Assembly (NCBI GenBank): GCA_002083825.1
Contig: DAZV01000047.1
Coordinates: forward strand, 62,001-126,000
Direction: 5' to 3'
Source: Candidatus Sericytochromatia bacterium S15B-MN24 CBMW_12
Lineage (GTDB): Bacteria > Cyanobacteriota > Sericytochromatia > S15B-MN24 > UBA4093
DNA: 64,000 nucleotides
The position numbers and the translations under genes are program-made. Positions 26,466 to 35,294 of this stretch are shown one piece after another. Position 1 is the stretch's first letter, and each line of letters begins with the position of its first letter. The notes under the pieces were generated by a model. It ran no database searches, was not told where the DNA came from, and worked only from the letters and a program-made list of their open reading frames with translations.

Positions 26466-27544
26466 GCCGTCCTCGCCTCCTCATGCTCGGCGGCTACCCG
26501 CTGGATCGGCTCGACGCCGCCCCCAAGGTCCGGATCACCCGCATGCGGGAGGCGTTCGAAGGTCTTTGCGACCTCACGTTCCTTTCGGATACCAGGGAGG
26601 GCCGTCGCAAGCCGTTGCTGGCCTTGCTGCCGCGGATCCGGCAGTTCGATGCGGTCTACGTGGAGGCGGCCACCTCCACGGCCACCGAAACCGATCTGCT
26701 CTTCTACTCCCTGTGCCGCAGGCTCGGGATTCCGCTCGGCATCTACGTCCGGGATGCCTATCCCCTCTACGATTACCAGTACGATGCGAAGCCCCTCAAG
26801 CATCGACTCCTGAAGCTCGCATGGCAGGTGAGCATCCACTGGTACCAACGGGAAGCGAGCGCCCTCTATTTCCCCACTCACGGGCTTTCCCTGCACTTCC
26901 ACCATCCCCGAAAGCTGCTCTTGCCGCCGGGAGGGCGTCTCCACCCGGGGGCCGATCGCTCGGCGCCCGAAGCCCGGATCGTCTACGTCGGCGGAGTCAG
27001 CCAGGTTCTCGGGAGCGACCTCCTGATGCAAGCCATGGAGCGCGTGGTGGAGCGTCTTCCCGAGGCAAAGCTCTCCTTCATCTGCGCGCCGGGAGCGCAT
27101 GACCTGATCGCGCCCTGGCGCGATCGCCCCTGGCTCGAGCTGAAGCACCTCGAAACCGATGCCCTCCTTCCCGAGATGAACCGCGCGGCGGTGGCGGTGA
27201 TTCCCTTCCGCCAGGCCGACTATCCGGCCCTGCCGGTCAAGCTCCTGGACTACCTGTCCTACCGGATGCCTGTCGTAGCGACTCCTTGGTCGGACGTGGT
27301 AGCCTTTATAGCGAAGCATCACTGCGGCCATGTCGTGGAGGCGTCTCCCGAGGCCGTAGCCGACGGCTTGATTCGCGTGCTGCTGGATCCCGAGGAGGCT
27401 CGCCGGCTCAGCGCGGCTGCCGGAGCGGCGATCGCGGCGGGGAATTCCTGGGACGACCGGGCGCGAACCGTGCTGGAAACCCTGCTGAGCGGCTCGAGCC
27501 GCAGCGCGAAAGAAAGGCATCCCTTCGGTGAATCGCCAAGCTGA
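26462..27544 (+). CDS. GT4-like glycosyltransferase
   Basis: 360 residues, GT-B fold. N-terminal RLLMLGGYPLDRLDAAPKVR; donor domain with RIVYVGGVSQVLGSDLLMQAM and an acidic-rich end FRQADYPALPVKLLDYLSY, the typical nucleotide-sugar-binding region. No signal peptide; probably membrane-associated. ATG 26462 overlaps the amidotransferase stop by four bases; its own end overlaps the next gene by 17 bp. Confidence 0.75.
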   Translation: MSRPRLLMLGGYPLDRLDAAPKVRITRMREAFEGLCDLTFLSDTREGRRKPLLALLPRIRQFDAVYVEAATSTATETDLLFYSLCRRLGIPLGIYVRDAYPLYDYQYDAKPLKHRLLKLAWQVSIHWYQREASALYFPTHGLSLHFHHPRKLLLPPGGRLHPGADRSAPEARIVYVGGVSQVLGSDLLMQAMERVVERLPEAKLSFICAPGAHDLIAPWRDRPWLELKHLETDALLPEMNRAAVAVIPFRQADYPALPVKLLDYLSYRMPVVATPWSDVVAFIAKHHCGHVVEASPEAVADGLIRVLLDPEEARRLSAAAGAAIAAGNSWDDRARTVLETLLSGSSRSAKERHPFGESPS

Positions 27545-28502
27545 AAACGCTGCGGAGCGACTGCTCCAAGCTCTGAAGCCCGTCGAGGCCTGCCACCTCT
27601 GCGACTCCCGAGATCCTGCCGACAAGCGGGTCCTCGGTAACCGAGGCGTCGCCACCCATGACGCCTTCGCGGGTGATCGCTCCGCTTCCTGGACCCGCGC
27701 CGACCTGGTCCGGGCCATCCAATGCCGCCGCTGCGCCCTCATCTACGCCGACCCCATGCCGGTTCTCGATCAGATCGACCTCGGAAGCCTCTACCACACG
27801 GCCTATTTCACTCAGTCTCCCGCCGCGGTCACCCCCAACCCCGCGCGCCTGGCAACGATCCTCGAACGATCCGGCCTGAGAACAGCGCCAAGCGTTCGGA
27901 TGCTCGAGGTGGGCTTCGGCCGCGGCGAGGTTATCCTGGCGGCTCATGAGCTGGGCCTCGAAACCGTGGGCGTCGAGATCTCCCCGGATCTCATCGACGC
28001 CCTGCAGCGCCTCGCCCCCATCGAGACCCATCTCGGAGCGCTTCCCGGGGTGGTCCTGCCCCCCGCTTCTTTCGACCTCGTCTACATGTCCCAGGTCCTC
28101 GAACATGTCCTGGAACCGAGACAGTACCTGCAAGCCATCCACCGCCTCCTCAAACCGGGCGGGACGGTTTTCCTCAGCGTTCCCAACGAGAACTCCCTCT
28201 ACTTCCGCATCGCCAGCGCCCTGAAGCACTGGCGAGACGGCTCGACCTACCACCTCGCTCCGCTCTACACCCCCTATCACATCTACGGCTACTCGCGGCG
28301 CTCGCTCACCCGCCTCTTGAACCAGGAGGGCTTCCAGGTCACCGGCTACGACGCGCGGGTCGAGGCCGCCTCGACGGGCACCTCGGGCCTGCGAAAGCAG
28401 GTCGAAACCATGATCTTCAAGACGGAACGCCTCCTCAATGCCGGGTACTGCATGGACCTCGTCGCCCGGAAGCCCTCCGTGCCCTCGGAGGGACACCCAT
28501 GA
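27528..28502 (+). CDS. SAM-dependent methyltransferase with N-terminal zinc-binding motif
   Basis: 324 residues. An N-terminal C-x2-C...C-x2-C pair (CHLCD at about 22, CRRCALIY near 65) precedes a class I methyltransferase core (MLEVGFGRGEV near 125; VYMSQVLEHVLEP; LKPGGTVFLSVPNE). This zinc-finger plus Methyltransf_23 layout is common in glycan and sugar C-methyltransferase families. GTG start at 27528 with AAAGG upstream, overlapping the preceding gene. Substrate unknown. Confidence 0.78.
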   Translation: MNRQAENAAERLLQALKPVEACHLCDSRDPADKRVLGNRGVATHDAFAGDRSASWTRADLVRAIQCRRCALIYADPMPVLDQIDLGSLYHTAYFTQSPAAVTPNPARLATILERSGLRTAPSVRMLEVGFGRGEVILAAHELGLETVGVEISPDLIDALQRLAPIETHLGALPGVVLPPASFDLVYMSQVLEHVLEPRQYLQAIHRLLKPGGTVFLSVPNENSLYFRIASALKHWRDGSTYHLAPLYTPYHIYGYSRRSLTRLLNQEGFQVTGYDARVEAASTGTSGLRKQVETMIFKTERLLNAGYCMDLVARKPSVPSEGHP

Positions 28503-29596
28503 GCATGCGCCTCGTCCTCCTCGCCGACGCGGGAAGCAGCCACACCGCCAAGTGGGCCAGCGAGTTCGCCCGGCGCGGCTGGGACGTTCACGTCATCTCC
28601 CTGCGCATGGGCGGCATCCCGGGCGTCGAGGTCCATACCTTCCTGCCCAAGCTACCCGGCAAGATCGGCTACCTCACCGTGGCAAAGCAGATCAAGGAAT
28701 GCGTCTACGACCTCCAGCCCGATATCCTGCACGCCCACTATGCCACGAGCTACGGGCTCCTGGGCGCCCGGACCGATTATCACCCGTTCGTCATCTCCGT
28801 CTGGGGATCCGACGTCTACGACTTCCCCCGCCAGGGTCCCATCCAGAAGGCCATCCTCAAGCGCAACCTCGCCAAGGCCGACGCCATCACCTCCACCAGC
28901 CACGCCATGGCGCACGAAGCCGCCCACTATGCTCCCGACCGCAAGATCGAGGTCATCCCCTTCGGAGTCGATCTCGGCGCCTTCACCCCCGGCGAAGAAC
29001 CCGAGACCCCCACCATCGGATGCGCCAAGCTCCTCGAACCCAAGTACGGCCAGGAGGTCCTCATCCGCGCCCTGCGCCTCATCGTCGAGCGCGACCCCGA
29101 CCGCCCCCTGCGCCTGCTGCTCGCCGGCGACGGATCCACCCGCGAACGCCTGGAAAACCTCGCCCGCGACCTCGCCATGGCCAACCGCACCACCTTCATG
29201 GGGCACCTCGCCCATGACGAGATTCCCCGCTTCATGCGCGGCCTCACCCTCTTCGCCATGCCCTCGGTCGAACACTCCGAAAGCTTCGGCGTGGCCGCCG
29301 TGGAAGCCGCCTCCTGCGCCCTGCCCGTCGTCGCCACCTGGGTCGGCGGCATCGGCGAGGTCGTCCTCGACGAGGTCACCGGCCTGCTCGTCCCCCCCAA
29401 CGACCCCCACATGCTCGCCGATGCCCTGGAACGCCTGCTCGACGACCCCGTCCGCCGCGCCGAAATGGGCGCCAACGGCCGAGCCATGGTCCGGAACTCC
29501 TACGACTGGAAAAAGAACGCCAGTCAGATGGAAGCCCTCTATCACTCGGTCAGAGAGGCGCTCCCCCGCTCCGCGTATGACTATCTTATTGATTAA
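28499..29596 (+). CDS. GT4 glycosyltransferase
   Basis: 365 residues. GT-B fold with N-terminal RLVLLADAGSSHTAKWASEF, a HAHYATSYGLLGAR acceptor-domain segment, and donor-domain motifs VEHSESFGVAAVEAASCALPV, the E-x7-E-like signature of GT4 enzymes. Adds one sugar to the lipid-linked repeat unit; linkage unknown. Four-base overlap with the methyltransferase, 20-base overlap with the next glycosyltransferase. Confidence 0.85.
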   Translation: MSMRLVLLADAGSSHTAKWASEFARRGWDVHVISLRMGGIPGVEVHTFLPKLPGKIGYLTVAKQIKECVYDLQPDILHAHYATSYGLLGARTDYHPFVISVWGSDVYDFPRQGPIQKAILKRNLAKADAITSTSHAMAHEAAHYAPDRKIEVIPFGVDLGAFTPGEEPETPTIGCAKLLEPKYGQEVLIRALRLIVERDPDRPLRLLLAGDGSTRERLENLARDLAMANRTTFMGHLAHDEIPRFMRGLTLFAMPSVEHSESFGVAAVEAASCALPVVATWVGGIGEVVLDEVTGLLVPPNDPHMLADALERLLDDPVRRAEMGANGRAMVRNSYDWKKNASQMEALYHSVREALPRSAYDYLID

Positions 29597-30788
29597 CCAC
29601 TACGCGGGTAGTCCCGCCCACGGCATGGAGCACCGCCCCTTCTACATGGCCCGGGAATGGGTCCGGGCGGGACATGCCGTCACGGTTCTCGCCGCCAACC
29701 AGAGTCACCTGCGCATCCGGAACCCCGCGGCCGGCGACGAGACCCTCGCGGGCATCCATTACCGCTGGCTCGACACCCCCCCCTACCAGGGCAACGGTCT
29801 CGGACGCATCCGCAACATGCTCGCCTTCACCAGCCGGCTCTGGCGCGACGCCGCTCGCCTCGCCTCGGAGCTCGAACCCGACGTCGTGATCGCCTCGTCC
29901 ACCTACCCGATCGACCTCTATCCCGCCCGAAGCATCGCCAGAAAAGCCAATGCCCGCTTGATCTTCGAGGTGCATGACCTCTGGCCCCTTTCGCCCATGG
30001 AGCTCGGCAACCTTCCCCCCTGGCACCCCTTCATCATGGTCATGCAGCAGGCCGAAAACGACGCCTACCGCTCCGCCGACCGCGTCGTCTCCATGCTCCC
30101 CAAGGCCGAGACCCACATGCGCGAGCACGGCCTGGCCCCGGGCAAGTTCGCCTACCTTCCCAACGGCATCGATCTTCAGGAATGGGAGGACGCCACGGAT
30201 GCCCTTCCCGCCACCCACCGGGAGGTCCTGGATGATCTCAGGGCTCGGGGGCGCTTCGTCGTGGGCTACGCCGGCTCGCACGGGGTCGCCAACGCCCTGC
30301 ATCACCTGATCGATGCCGCCCGCCTCCTCGACGATCTTCCCGCCTCTCTGGTCCTGGTCGGCCAGGGCCCCGAAAAGGACACCCTGCAAGCCCGGGCCCT
30401 GGGAATGTCCAACGTCGTCTTCCTGCCCCCCGTCCCCAAGTCGGCCATCCCCGCCCTGCTAAGAGCCATGGACGCCCTTTACCTCGGCTGGAACCGTATG
30501 CCGCTCTACCGCTTCGGCATCAGCCCCAACAAGCTCATGGACTACATGATGGCCGCCAAGCCCATCGTCCATTCGGTGGAGGCGGGGAACGATCCCGTCG
30601 CCGAAAGCGCCTGCGGTTTCTCGGTGCCGCCCGAGGACGCCGAGGCGGTGGCGGGGGCCATCCGCCGGCTGCTGGCCATGGACCCGACCGAGCGCGAGGC
30701 CATGGGAGCGAGAGGAAGGGCCTTCGTGGCGGAGCATCACGATTACCGCGTCCTGGCGAAACGCTTCCTCGAGGTGATGCGAGGATGA
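29577..30788 (+). CDS. GT4 glycosyltransferase (WbuB/WcaI-like)
   Basis: 403 residues starting MTILLINHYAGSPAHGMEHRPFYMAREW. This N-terminus with an early HRPFYMARE-type segment and ARLIFEVHDLWPLSP is characteristic of WbuB/WcaI-like transferases, often fucosyl- or N-acetyl-fucosaminyl-transferases. The donor half has YAGSHGVANALHHLIDAA and GISPNKLMDYMMAAKPI. The frame is open far upstream, but that part shadows the previous gene; ATG 29577 lies just before its stop. Confidence 0.82.
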   Translation: MTILLINHYAGSPAHGMEHRPFYMAREWVRAGHAVTVLAANQSHLRIRNPAAGDETLAGIHYRWLDTPPYQGNGLGRIRNMLAFTSRLWRDAARLASELEPDVVIASSTYPIDLYPARSIARKANARLIFEVHDLWPLSPMELGNLPPWHPFIMVMQQAENDAYRSADRVVSMLPKAETHMREHGLAPGKFAYLPNGIDLQEWEDATDALPATHREVLDDLRARGRFVVGYAGSHGVANALHHLIDAARLLDDLPASLVLVGQGPEKDTLQARALGMSNVVFLPPVPKSAIPALLRAMDALYLGWNRMPLYRFGISPNKLMDYMMAAKPIVHSVEAGNDPVAESACGFSVPPEDAEAVAGAIRRLLAMDPTEREAMGARGRAFVAEHHDYRVLAKRFLEVMRG

Positions 30789-31507
30789 GCGGGCCCGACG
30801 AGAAAATGCGCCTCGAGCAGGTCTACGCGGACCGCGCGCGCCGCTTGCCGGCCGATTACTACTCGCCCTTTCATCCCGGAAACCTCTTCGTCTCGCAGGG
30901 CCGCGAACGGGCCATCCTGCGCCTTCTCGCCGGAAACGGACTCGCCGACCTGTCGAATTGCCGGATCCTCGACCTGGGCTGCGGATCCGGCGGGGATCTT
31001 CGCCGCATGCTCGACCTCGGCGCGGCCCCCGAGAACCTCCACGGCGTGGATCTCCTCGCCGATCGCCTCGAACGCGCCCGCCAGCTTGCCCCGCAGCTCG
31101 ACTTCCAGCTCGCGGACGCGCAGCGCCTACCCTTCGACGATGAACGCTTCGACCTCGTCATGCAATCGACCGCCTTCAGTTCGATCCTCGATGCGACCGT
31201 CCGACGCCAGGTGGCCCGGGAGATGGCCCGCGTGCTGCGTCCCGGCGGAAGCGTGCTGTGGTACGATATGCGGATCACGAACCCTCGTAATCCGGACCTC
31301 TTGCCCATGACCGCCCCCGAAATCGAGAGGCTCTTCCCGGGCTTCGACCGCCACCTGAAATCCGTGACGCTCCTGCCGCCCCTGGCGCGTCGGCTGGCGC
31401 CCGCCGCCTGGGAACTCTGCACGCTGCTCGAAGCCCTCCCCTTCCTGCGGAGCCACCTCGTCGGCCTCTTCCGCAAGCCCGGGACCCACAGGGCCGGGAC
31501 CCGATAA
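30785..31507 (+). CDS. SAM-dependent methyltransferase
   Basis: 240 residues; motif I RILDLGCGSGGDLRRML near 60-76, then LQLAD-type strand segments (FQLADAQRLPFDDERFDLVMQSTAF) and LRPGGSVLWYDMR. Class I UbiE-like core. Third methyltransferase of this operon, so the glycan or its reducing-end lipid is probably methylated, perhaps as chain capping. ATGA overlap with the upstream gene. Confidence 0.78.
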   Translation: MSGPDEKMRLEQVYADRARRLPADYYSPFHPGNLFVSQGRERAILRLLAGNGLADLSNCRILDLGCGSGGDLRRMLDLGAAPENLHGVDLLADRLERARQLAPQLDFQLADAQRLPFDDERFDLVMQSTAFSSILDATVRRQVAREMARVLRPGGSVLWYDMRITNPRNPDLLPMTAPEIERLFPGFDRHLKSVTLLPPLARRLAPAAWELCTLLEALPFLRSHLVGLFRKPGTHRAGTR

Positions 31508-31511
31508 GGAA

Positions 31512-33407
31512 ATGCCGCTCTTGCTGACGCTTCGAACCTCCCTTCTGCGCATGACCGCCCCGACGCTCGACCTCATGGCCGTCGTCCTGGCCTACTGGCT
31601 CGCCTTCTGGCTGCGCTTCGACGGCCAGGTTCACGTCGCCCATATCCACCAGTTCTGGCTCTTCTTCCTCGCCATCCCCCTCCTCCGCGTCGCCGCCAAC
31701 GCCGCCTGGGGACTCTACCAGCATGTCTGGCGCTACCTGGGCGTCCGGGAAGCCATGGCGGTCGCCATCTCCACGGCCACTGGCACCACCGCCTTCGCCT
31801 TCCTGCTCTACCTCACCTCCAACGCGAGCTTCCCCCGCTCCATCGTGGCGATCGAGGCCGTGCTCAGCCTGGTCTTCATGGGAGGCTCCCGCTTCATGCT
31901 CCGCTACTGGCACGAGATGCAGCCGGTGTCGCGCAGCGCCGACGAGACCCGCGTGCTGGTCATCGGGGCGGGCGACGCCGGAGAGATGCTCGTGCGAGAG
32001 ATGCTGCGCCAGCCCGAACGCGGTCTGCGACCGATCGGATTCCTCGATGACCGCTCGGACAAGCGCGGCATGCGCATCCACGGCGTGCCGGTCGTCGGCG
32101 ATAGCCGCGCCGTCGCCGAAACCGTCGAACGCCTCCGAGTCGACCTGGTCGTGCTCGCCATGCCCTCGGCCCCCGCCAGGGAACAGCGCGACATCCTCAA
32201 GCGCTGCGCCGCCACCCCCGCCAAGGTGCAGATCGTCCCCGCCCTGCATGAAATCGTCACCGGAACGGTCAGCATCAGCCACCTCCGCGACATCCAGATC
32301 GAGGACCTCCTCGGCCGCGATCCCGTCGTGATCGACTCCTCGCTCCTGGGCTACCTGAAGGGCAAGCGCATCCTGGTCACCGGCGCCGGCGGCTCCATCG
32401 GGTCGGAGCTCTGCCGCCAACTCGTGACGCTCGGCGCGAAGCAGCTGATCATGCTCGACCACCACGAGCACGCCGTCTACCAGATCGACCAGGAACTCCA
32501 GTCCCAGGCCCCCTTGGGCGTCACCATCGTTCCCGTCGTCGCCGACGTGCGAGACGCGGGGCGCCTGCAGCAACTGTTCGCCGCCCACCGCCCGCAGGTC
32601 GTCTTTCACGCCGCCGCCCACAAGCACGTCCCTTTGATGGAGGCGAGCCCCGCCGAGGCCGCTCAGAACAACGTCCTCGGCACCCTCGCGCTCGCGACGG
32701 CCGCCCTGGACCACGGCGTGGAGAGCTTCTTGCTGGTGTCGACCGACAAGGCGGTGCGCCCCACGTCGATCATGGGCAAGACCAAGCGTCTCGCCGAACT
32801 CACGCTTCAGGATCTGGCCGGCCGCCACCCTGACGGCACCAAGTTCCTGGCGGTTCGCTTCGGCAACGTGCTCGGCAGCCGGGGCTCGGTGGTCCCGCTC
32901 TTCCGGAGCCAGCTCGCGAAGGGCGGTCCCCTCACGGTCACCCATGCGGAAATGACCCGCTACTTCATGACCATCCCGGAGGCCGTCACCCTGGTGCTTC
33001 AGACCGGGGCCCTGGGCCGCTCCGGCGAGGTGCTCATGCTCGACATGGGCGAACCCGTCAGGATTCTCGACCTCGCCCGCAACATGATCAAGCTCTCGGG
33101 CCTCAGGGAGGACGACGTCGAGATCGTCTTCACCGGCATGCGTCCCGGCGAGAAGCTCTACGAGGAGCTGCTGGTCACCACCGAGGGCACCCGCCCCACC
33201 GAGCACCCCCAGGTCTTCGCGGCCCGCGCCCCCAAGCCCCCCGACGCCCGCTGGTGGTACGACCTGGTCGCGCGACTCCGCGAGGCCGTCGCTTGTCACT
33301 CGGACGAGGCGGTAAGGAGCCTGCTCGACGGGGCGATCGCCCAAGACCAGTCCCGTCCCCCCACCCAAGATCTCACCCGAACCGCCCGCCAGGAGGAAGC
33401 TCTGTGA
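31512..33407 (+). CDS. Membrane-bound UDP-GlcNAc 4,6-dehydratase, FlaA1/CapD/PglF/WbpM type
   Basis: 631 residues. Four N-terminal transmembrane helices (to about 135), a CoA-binding-like Rossmann domain (VLVIGAGDAGEMLVREML), then the catalytic SDR domain with ILVTGAGGSIGSELCRQL near 290. The active-site segment STDKAVRPTSIMGKTKR has Met where ordinary SDRs have Tyr, the mark of the FlaA1/PglF dehydratase family. Makes UDP-4-keto-6-deoxy-GlcNAc. The next gene is a matching aminotransferase and the one after a PglC-like transferase, giving a bacillosamine-type initiation module. Confidence 0.88.
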   Translation: MPLLLTLRTSLLRMTAPTLDLMAVVLAYWLAFWLRFDGQVHVAHIHQFWLFFLAIPLLRVAANAAWGLYQHVWRYLGVREAMAVAISTATGTTAFAFLLYLTSNASFPRSIVAIEAVLSLVFMGGSRFMLRYWHEMQPVSRSADETRVLVIGAGDAGEMLVREMLRQPERGLRPIGFLDDRSDKRGMRIHGVPVVGDSRAVAETVERLRVDLVVLAMPSAPAREQRDILKRCAATPAKVQIVPALHEIVTGTVSISHLRDIQIEDLLGRDPVVIDSSLLGYLKGKRILVTGAGGSIGSELCRQLVTLGAKQLIMLDHHEHAVYQIDQELQSQAPLGVTIVPVVADVRDAGRLQQLFAAHRPQVVFHAAAHKHVPLMEASPAEAAQNNVLGTLALATAALDHGVESFLLVSTDKAVRPTSIMGKTKRLAELTLQDLAGRHPDGTKFLAVRFGNVLGSRGSVVPLFRSQLAKGGPLTVTHAEMTRYFMTIPEAVTLVLQTGALGRSGEVLMLDMGEPVRILDLARNMIKLSGLREDDVEIVFTGMRPGEKLYEELLVTTEGTRPTEHPQVFAARAPKPPDARWWYDLVARLREAVACHSDEAVRSLLDGAIAQDQSRPPTQDLTRTARQEEAL

Positions 33408-34573
33408 CCGCCCGCTACATCCCCTACGCCCTCCCCCTGATCGGCGACTCGGAAGTCCAGGCCGTCACCGACGTCCTGCGCTCCGACTGGCTCACCACCG
33501 GCGCCAAGACCAAGCAATTCGAGGCCGACTTCGCCCGGTTCGTGAACGCCCCCCACGCCATGGCCCTCAATTCCTGCACGGCCGCCCTGCACCTGGCGCT
33601 CCTGGCCGCCGGAATCGGTCCCGGGGACGAGGTGATCACCACCCCCCTCACCTTCTGCGCCACCGTCAACACCATCCTGCACGTGGGTGCCAAGCCCGTC
33701 CTCGCCGACATCGACCCGCTCACCCTCTGCCTGAGCCCCGCGAGCGTCGAGGCCAAGCTCACCCCTCGCACCAAGGCGATCGTCCCCGTCCACTACGCCG
33801 GTCATCCCGCCGAGATGGACTCCTTCCTCGCCCTGGCCCGCCAACACGGGCTGGTCCTCATCGAGGACGCCGCCCATGCCGTCGGCACCTCCTATCGCGG
33901 CCGACCGGTCGGCTCCATCGGCGACTATACCGCCTTCTCCTTCTACGCCACCAAGAACCTCACCACCGCCGAGGGAGGCATGCTCACGACGGCCAGCGCC
34001 GAATCCGCCGACCGCATCCGCGTGCTCGGCCTGCACGGCATCTCCCGGGATGCCTGGAAGCGCTACACCGCCGCCGGCACCTGGTTCTACGAGGTCCAGG
34101 AAGCGGGCTTCAAGTACAACATGACCGACCTGGCCGCCGCCCTGGGACTGGCCCAGCTCGGGCGCTTCGAGGACATGCAGGACGTCCGGCGGCAGTACGC
34201 CGAACGCTACAACCAGGCCTTCGCGGCCGAGCCCGCCATCCAGCTTCCTCCCGCGGCCGACCTGGCGGCAGGCGACGTCCATGCCTGGCACCTCTACGTG
34301 ATCCGCCTGAACCCCGAAGCCGTCACGCTCGATCGCGACTCCCTCATCGAGGAGCTCAAGGCCGCAGGCGTCGGAACCTCCGTCCACTTCATCCCCATCA
34401 CCCACCACCCGTTCTATCAGCAGGCGCTCGGCGTCACTCCCGACGACACTCCGGTCTCGAGCGCCAACTACGCCCGGATGCTGTCGCTGCCGCTCTACCC
34501 CAAGATGACTCCTCAGGACGTCGAGGAGGTTATCTCCCGGACGCTCGCCATCCTGGAGCGCCACCGTCGGTGA
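33404..34573 (+). CDS. UDP-4-keto sugar aminotransferase (PglE/ArnB-like, DegT family)
   Basis: 389 residues. PLP lysine Lys184 in SFYATKNLTTAEGGM; NSCTAALHLALLAAGIGPGDEV and LIEDAAHAVGTSY. It should aminate the 4-keto product of the dehydratase directly upstream, giving UDP-4-amino-4,6-dideoxy-GlcNAc. The frame is open upstream, but GTG 33404 has AGGAGG at good spacing and overlaps the dehydratase stop by four bases. No PglD-type acetyltransferase gene lies beside it. Confidence 0.87.
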   Translation: MTARYIPYALPLIGDSEVQAVTDVLRSDWLTTGAKTKQFEADFARFVNAPHAMALNSCTAALHLALLAAGIGPGDEVITTPLTFCATVNTILHVGAKPVLADIDPLTLCLSPASVEAKLTPRTKAIVPVHYAGHPAEMDSFLALARQHGLVLIEDAAHAVGTSYRGRPVGSIGDYTAFSFYATKNLTTAEGGMLTTASAESADRIRVLGLHGISRDAWKRYTAAGTWFYEVQEAGFKYNMTDLAAALGLAQLGRFEDMQDVRRQYAERYNQAFAAEPAIQLPPAADLAAGDVHAWHLYVIRLNPEAVTLDRDSLIEELKAAGVGTSVHFIPITHHPFYQQALGVTPDDTPVSSANYARMLSLPLYPKMTPQDVEEVISRTLAILERHRR

Positions 34574-35154
34574 CGAGAAACGCTTACCTTCCCCTCAAGC
34601 GCCTGGCGGACATCTTCTTCGCCCTCTTGCTGGGGCTCATGCTGCTGCCCTTGCTGGTGGCGGTGGCGATCGCCATCCGCCTGGAATCTCCGGGAGGCGC
34701 CATCTTCCGCCAGGTCCGCATGGGCCGCTTGGGCCAGCGCTTCACCATCTACAAGTTCCGGTCCATGGTCGCCGACGCCCCCAGGCTGGGCCCCGAGCTC
34801 ACCGCGCGGAACGATCCCCGCATCACCCCGCTCGGACGCTTGCTGCGCCGCAGCTCGGTGGACGAGTTCCCGCAGCTTTGGAACATCCTGAAGGGGGACA
34901 TGAGCTTCATCGGGCCGCGCCCCGAGGTTCCCTCCATCGTGGAAGCCGACTGGACCCCGGACGATCGCGCGCGCGTCCTCGCCGTTCGCCCCGGCCTCAC
35001 CGGCTGGGCCCAGATTCACGGCCGGGACGATCTCGACATCCCCACCAAGCTCGCCTACGACCGGGAGTACGCCCGACGGGTCTCGGCGGGGCTCGACCTC
35101 GCGATTCTCTGGCGAACCCCCTGGATCCTGCTCACCGGCCAAGGCATCAAGTAG
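34570..35154 (+). CDS. PglC-like initiating phosphoglycosyltransferase (bacterial sugar transferase, short form)
   Basis: 194 residues. One N-terminal re-entrant/transmembrane helix after KRLADIFFALLLGLMLLPLL, then the family signatures FRQVRMGRLGQRFTIYKFRSM, SSVDEFPQLWNILKGDMSF and IGPRPEVPS, and VRPGLTGWAQIHGRD. Transfers a sugar phosphate (probably the diamino-deoxy sugar made by the two preceding genes) onto undecaprenyl phosphate. The GTG start overlaps the aminotransferase stop. Last gene of the 23-kb operon. Confidence 0.9.
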   Translation: MTRNAYLPLKRLADIFFALLLGLMLLPLLVAVAIAIRLESPGGAIFRQVRMGRLGQRFTIYKFRSMVADAPRLGPELTARNDPRITPLGRLLRRSSVDEFPQLWNILKGDMSFIGPRPEVPSIVEADWTPDDRARVLAVRPGLTGWAQIHGRDDLDIPTKLAYDREYARRVSAGLDLAILWRTPWILLTGQGIK

Positions 35155-35294
35155 CCAAGCCTCACAACGGCGCTCGGGCATGTTGGCCTGCCGCGAGCCT
35201 CGCTCGGAGCGTTACCATGACGTCGAGCCGCGGGCGGCACCCTCGGGCCCAGAAACCGGGCCCAGGAGCCGGGAGCGGGAAAAGGGAGCGGGGC

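Noticed and set aside
31512-33407. A separate large minus-strand frame (31275-33368) opposite the dehydratase
   Set aside because: Its sequence is Gly/Asp/Glu/His-rich with no motifs, as expected for the complement of a GC-rich gene; the plus-strand gene has clear family signatures.
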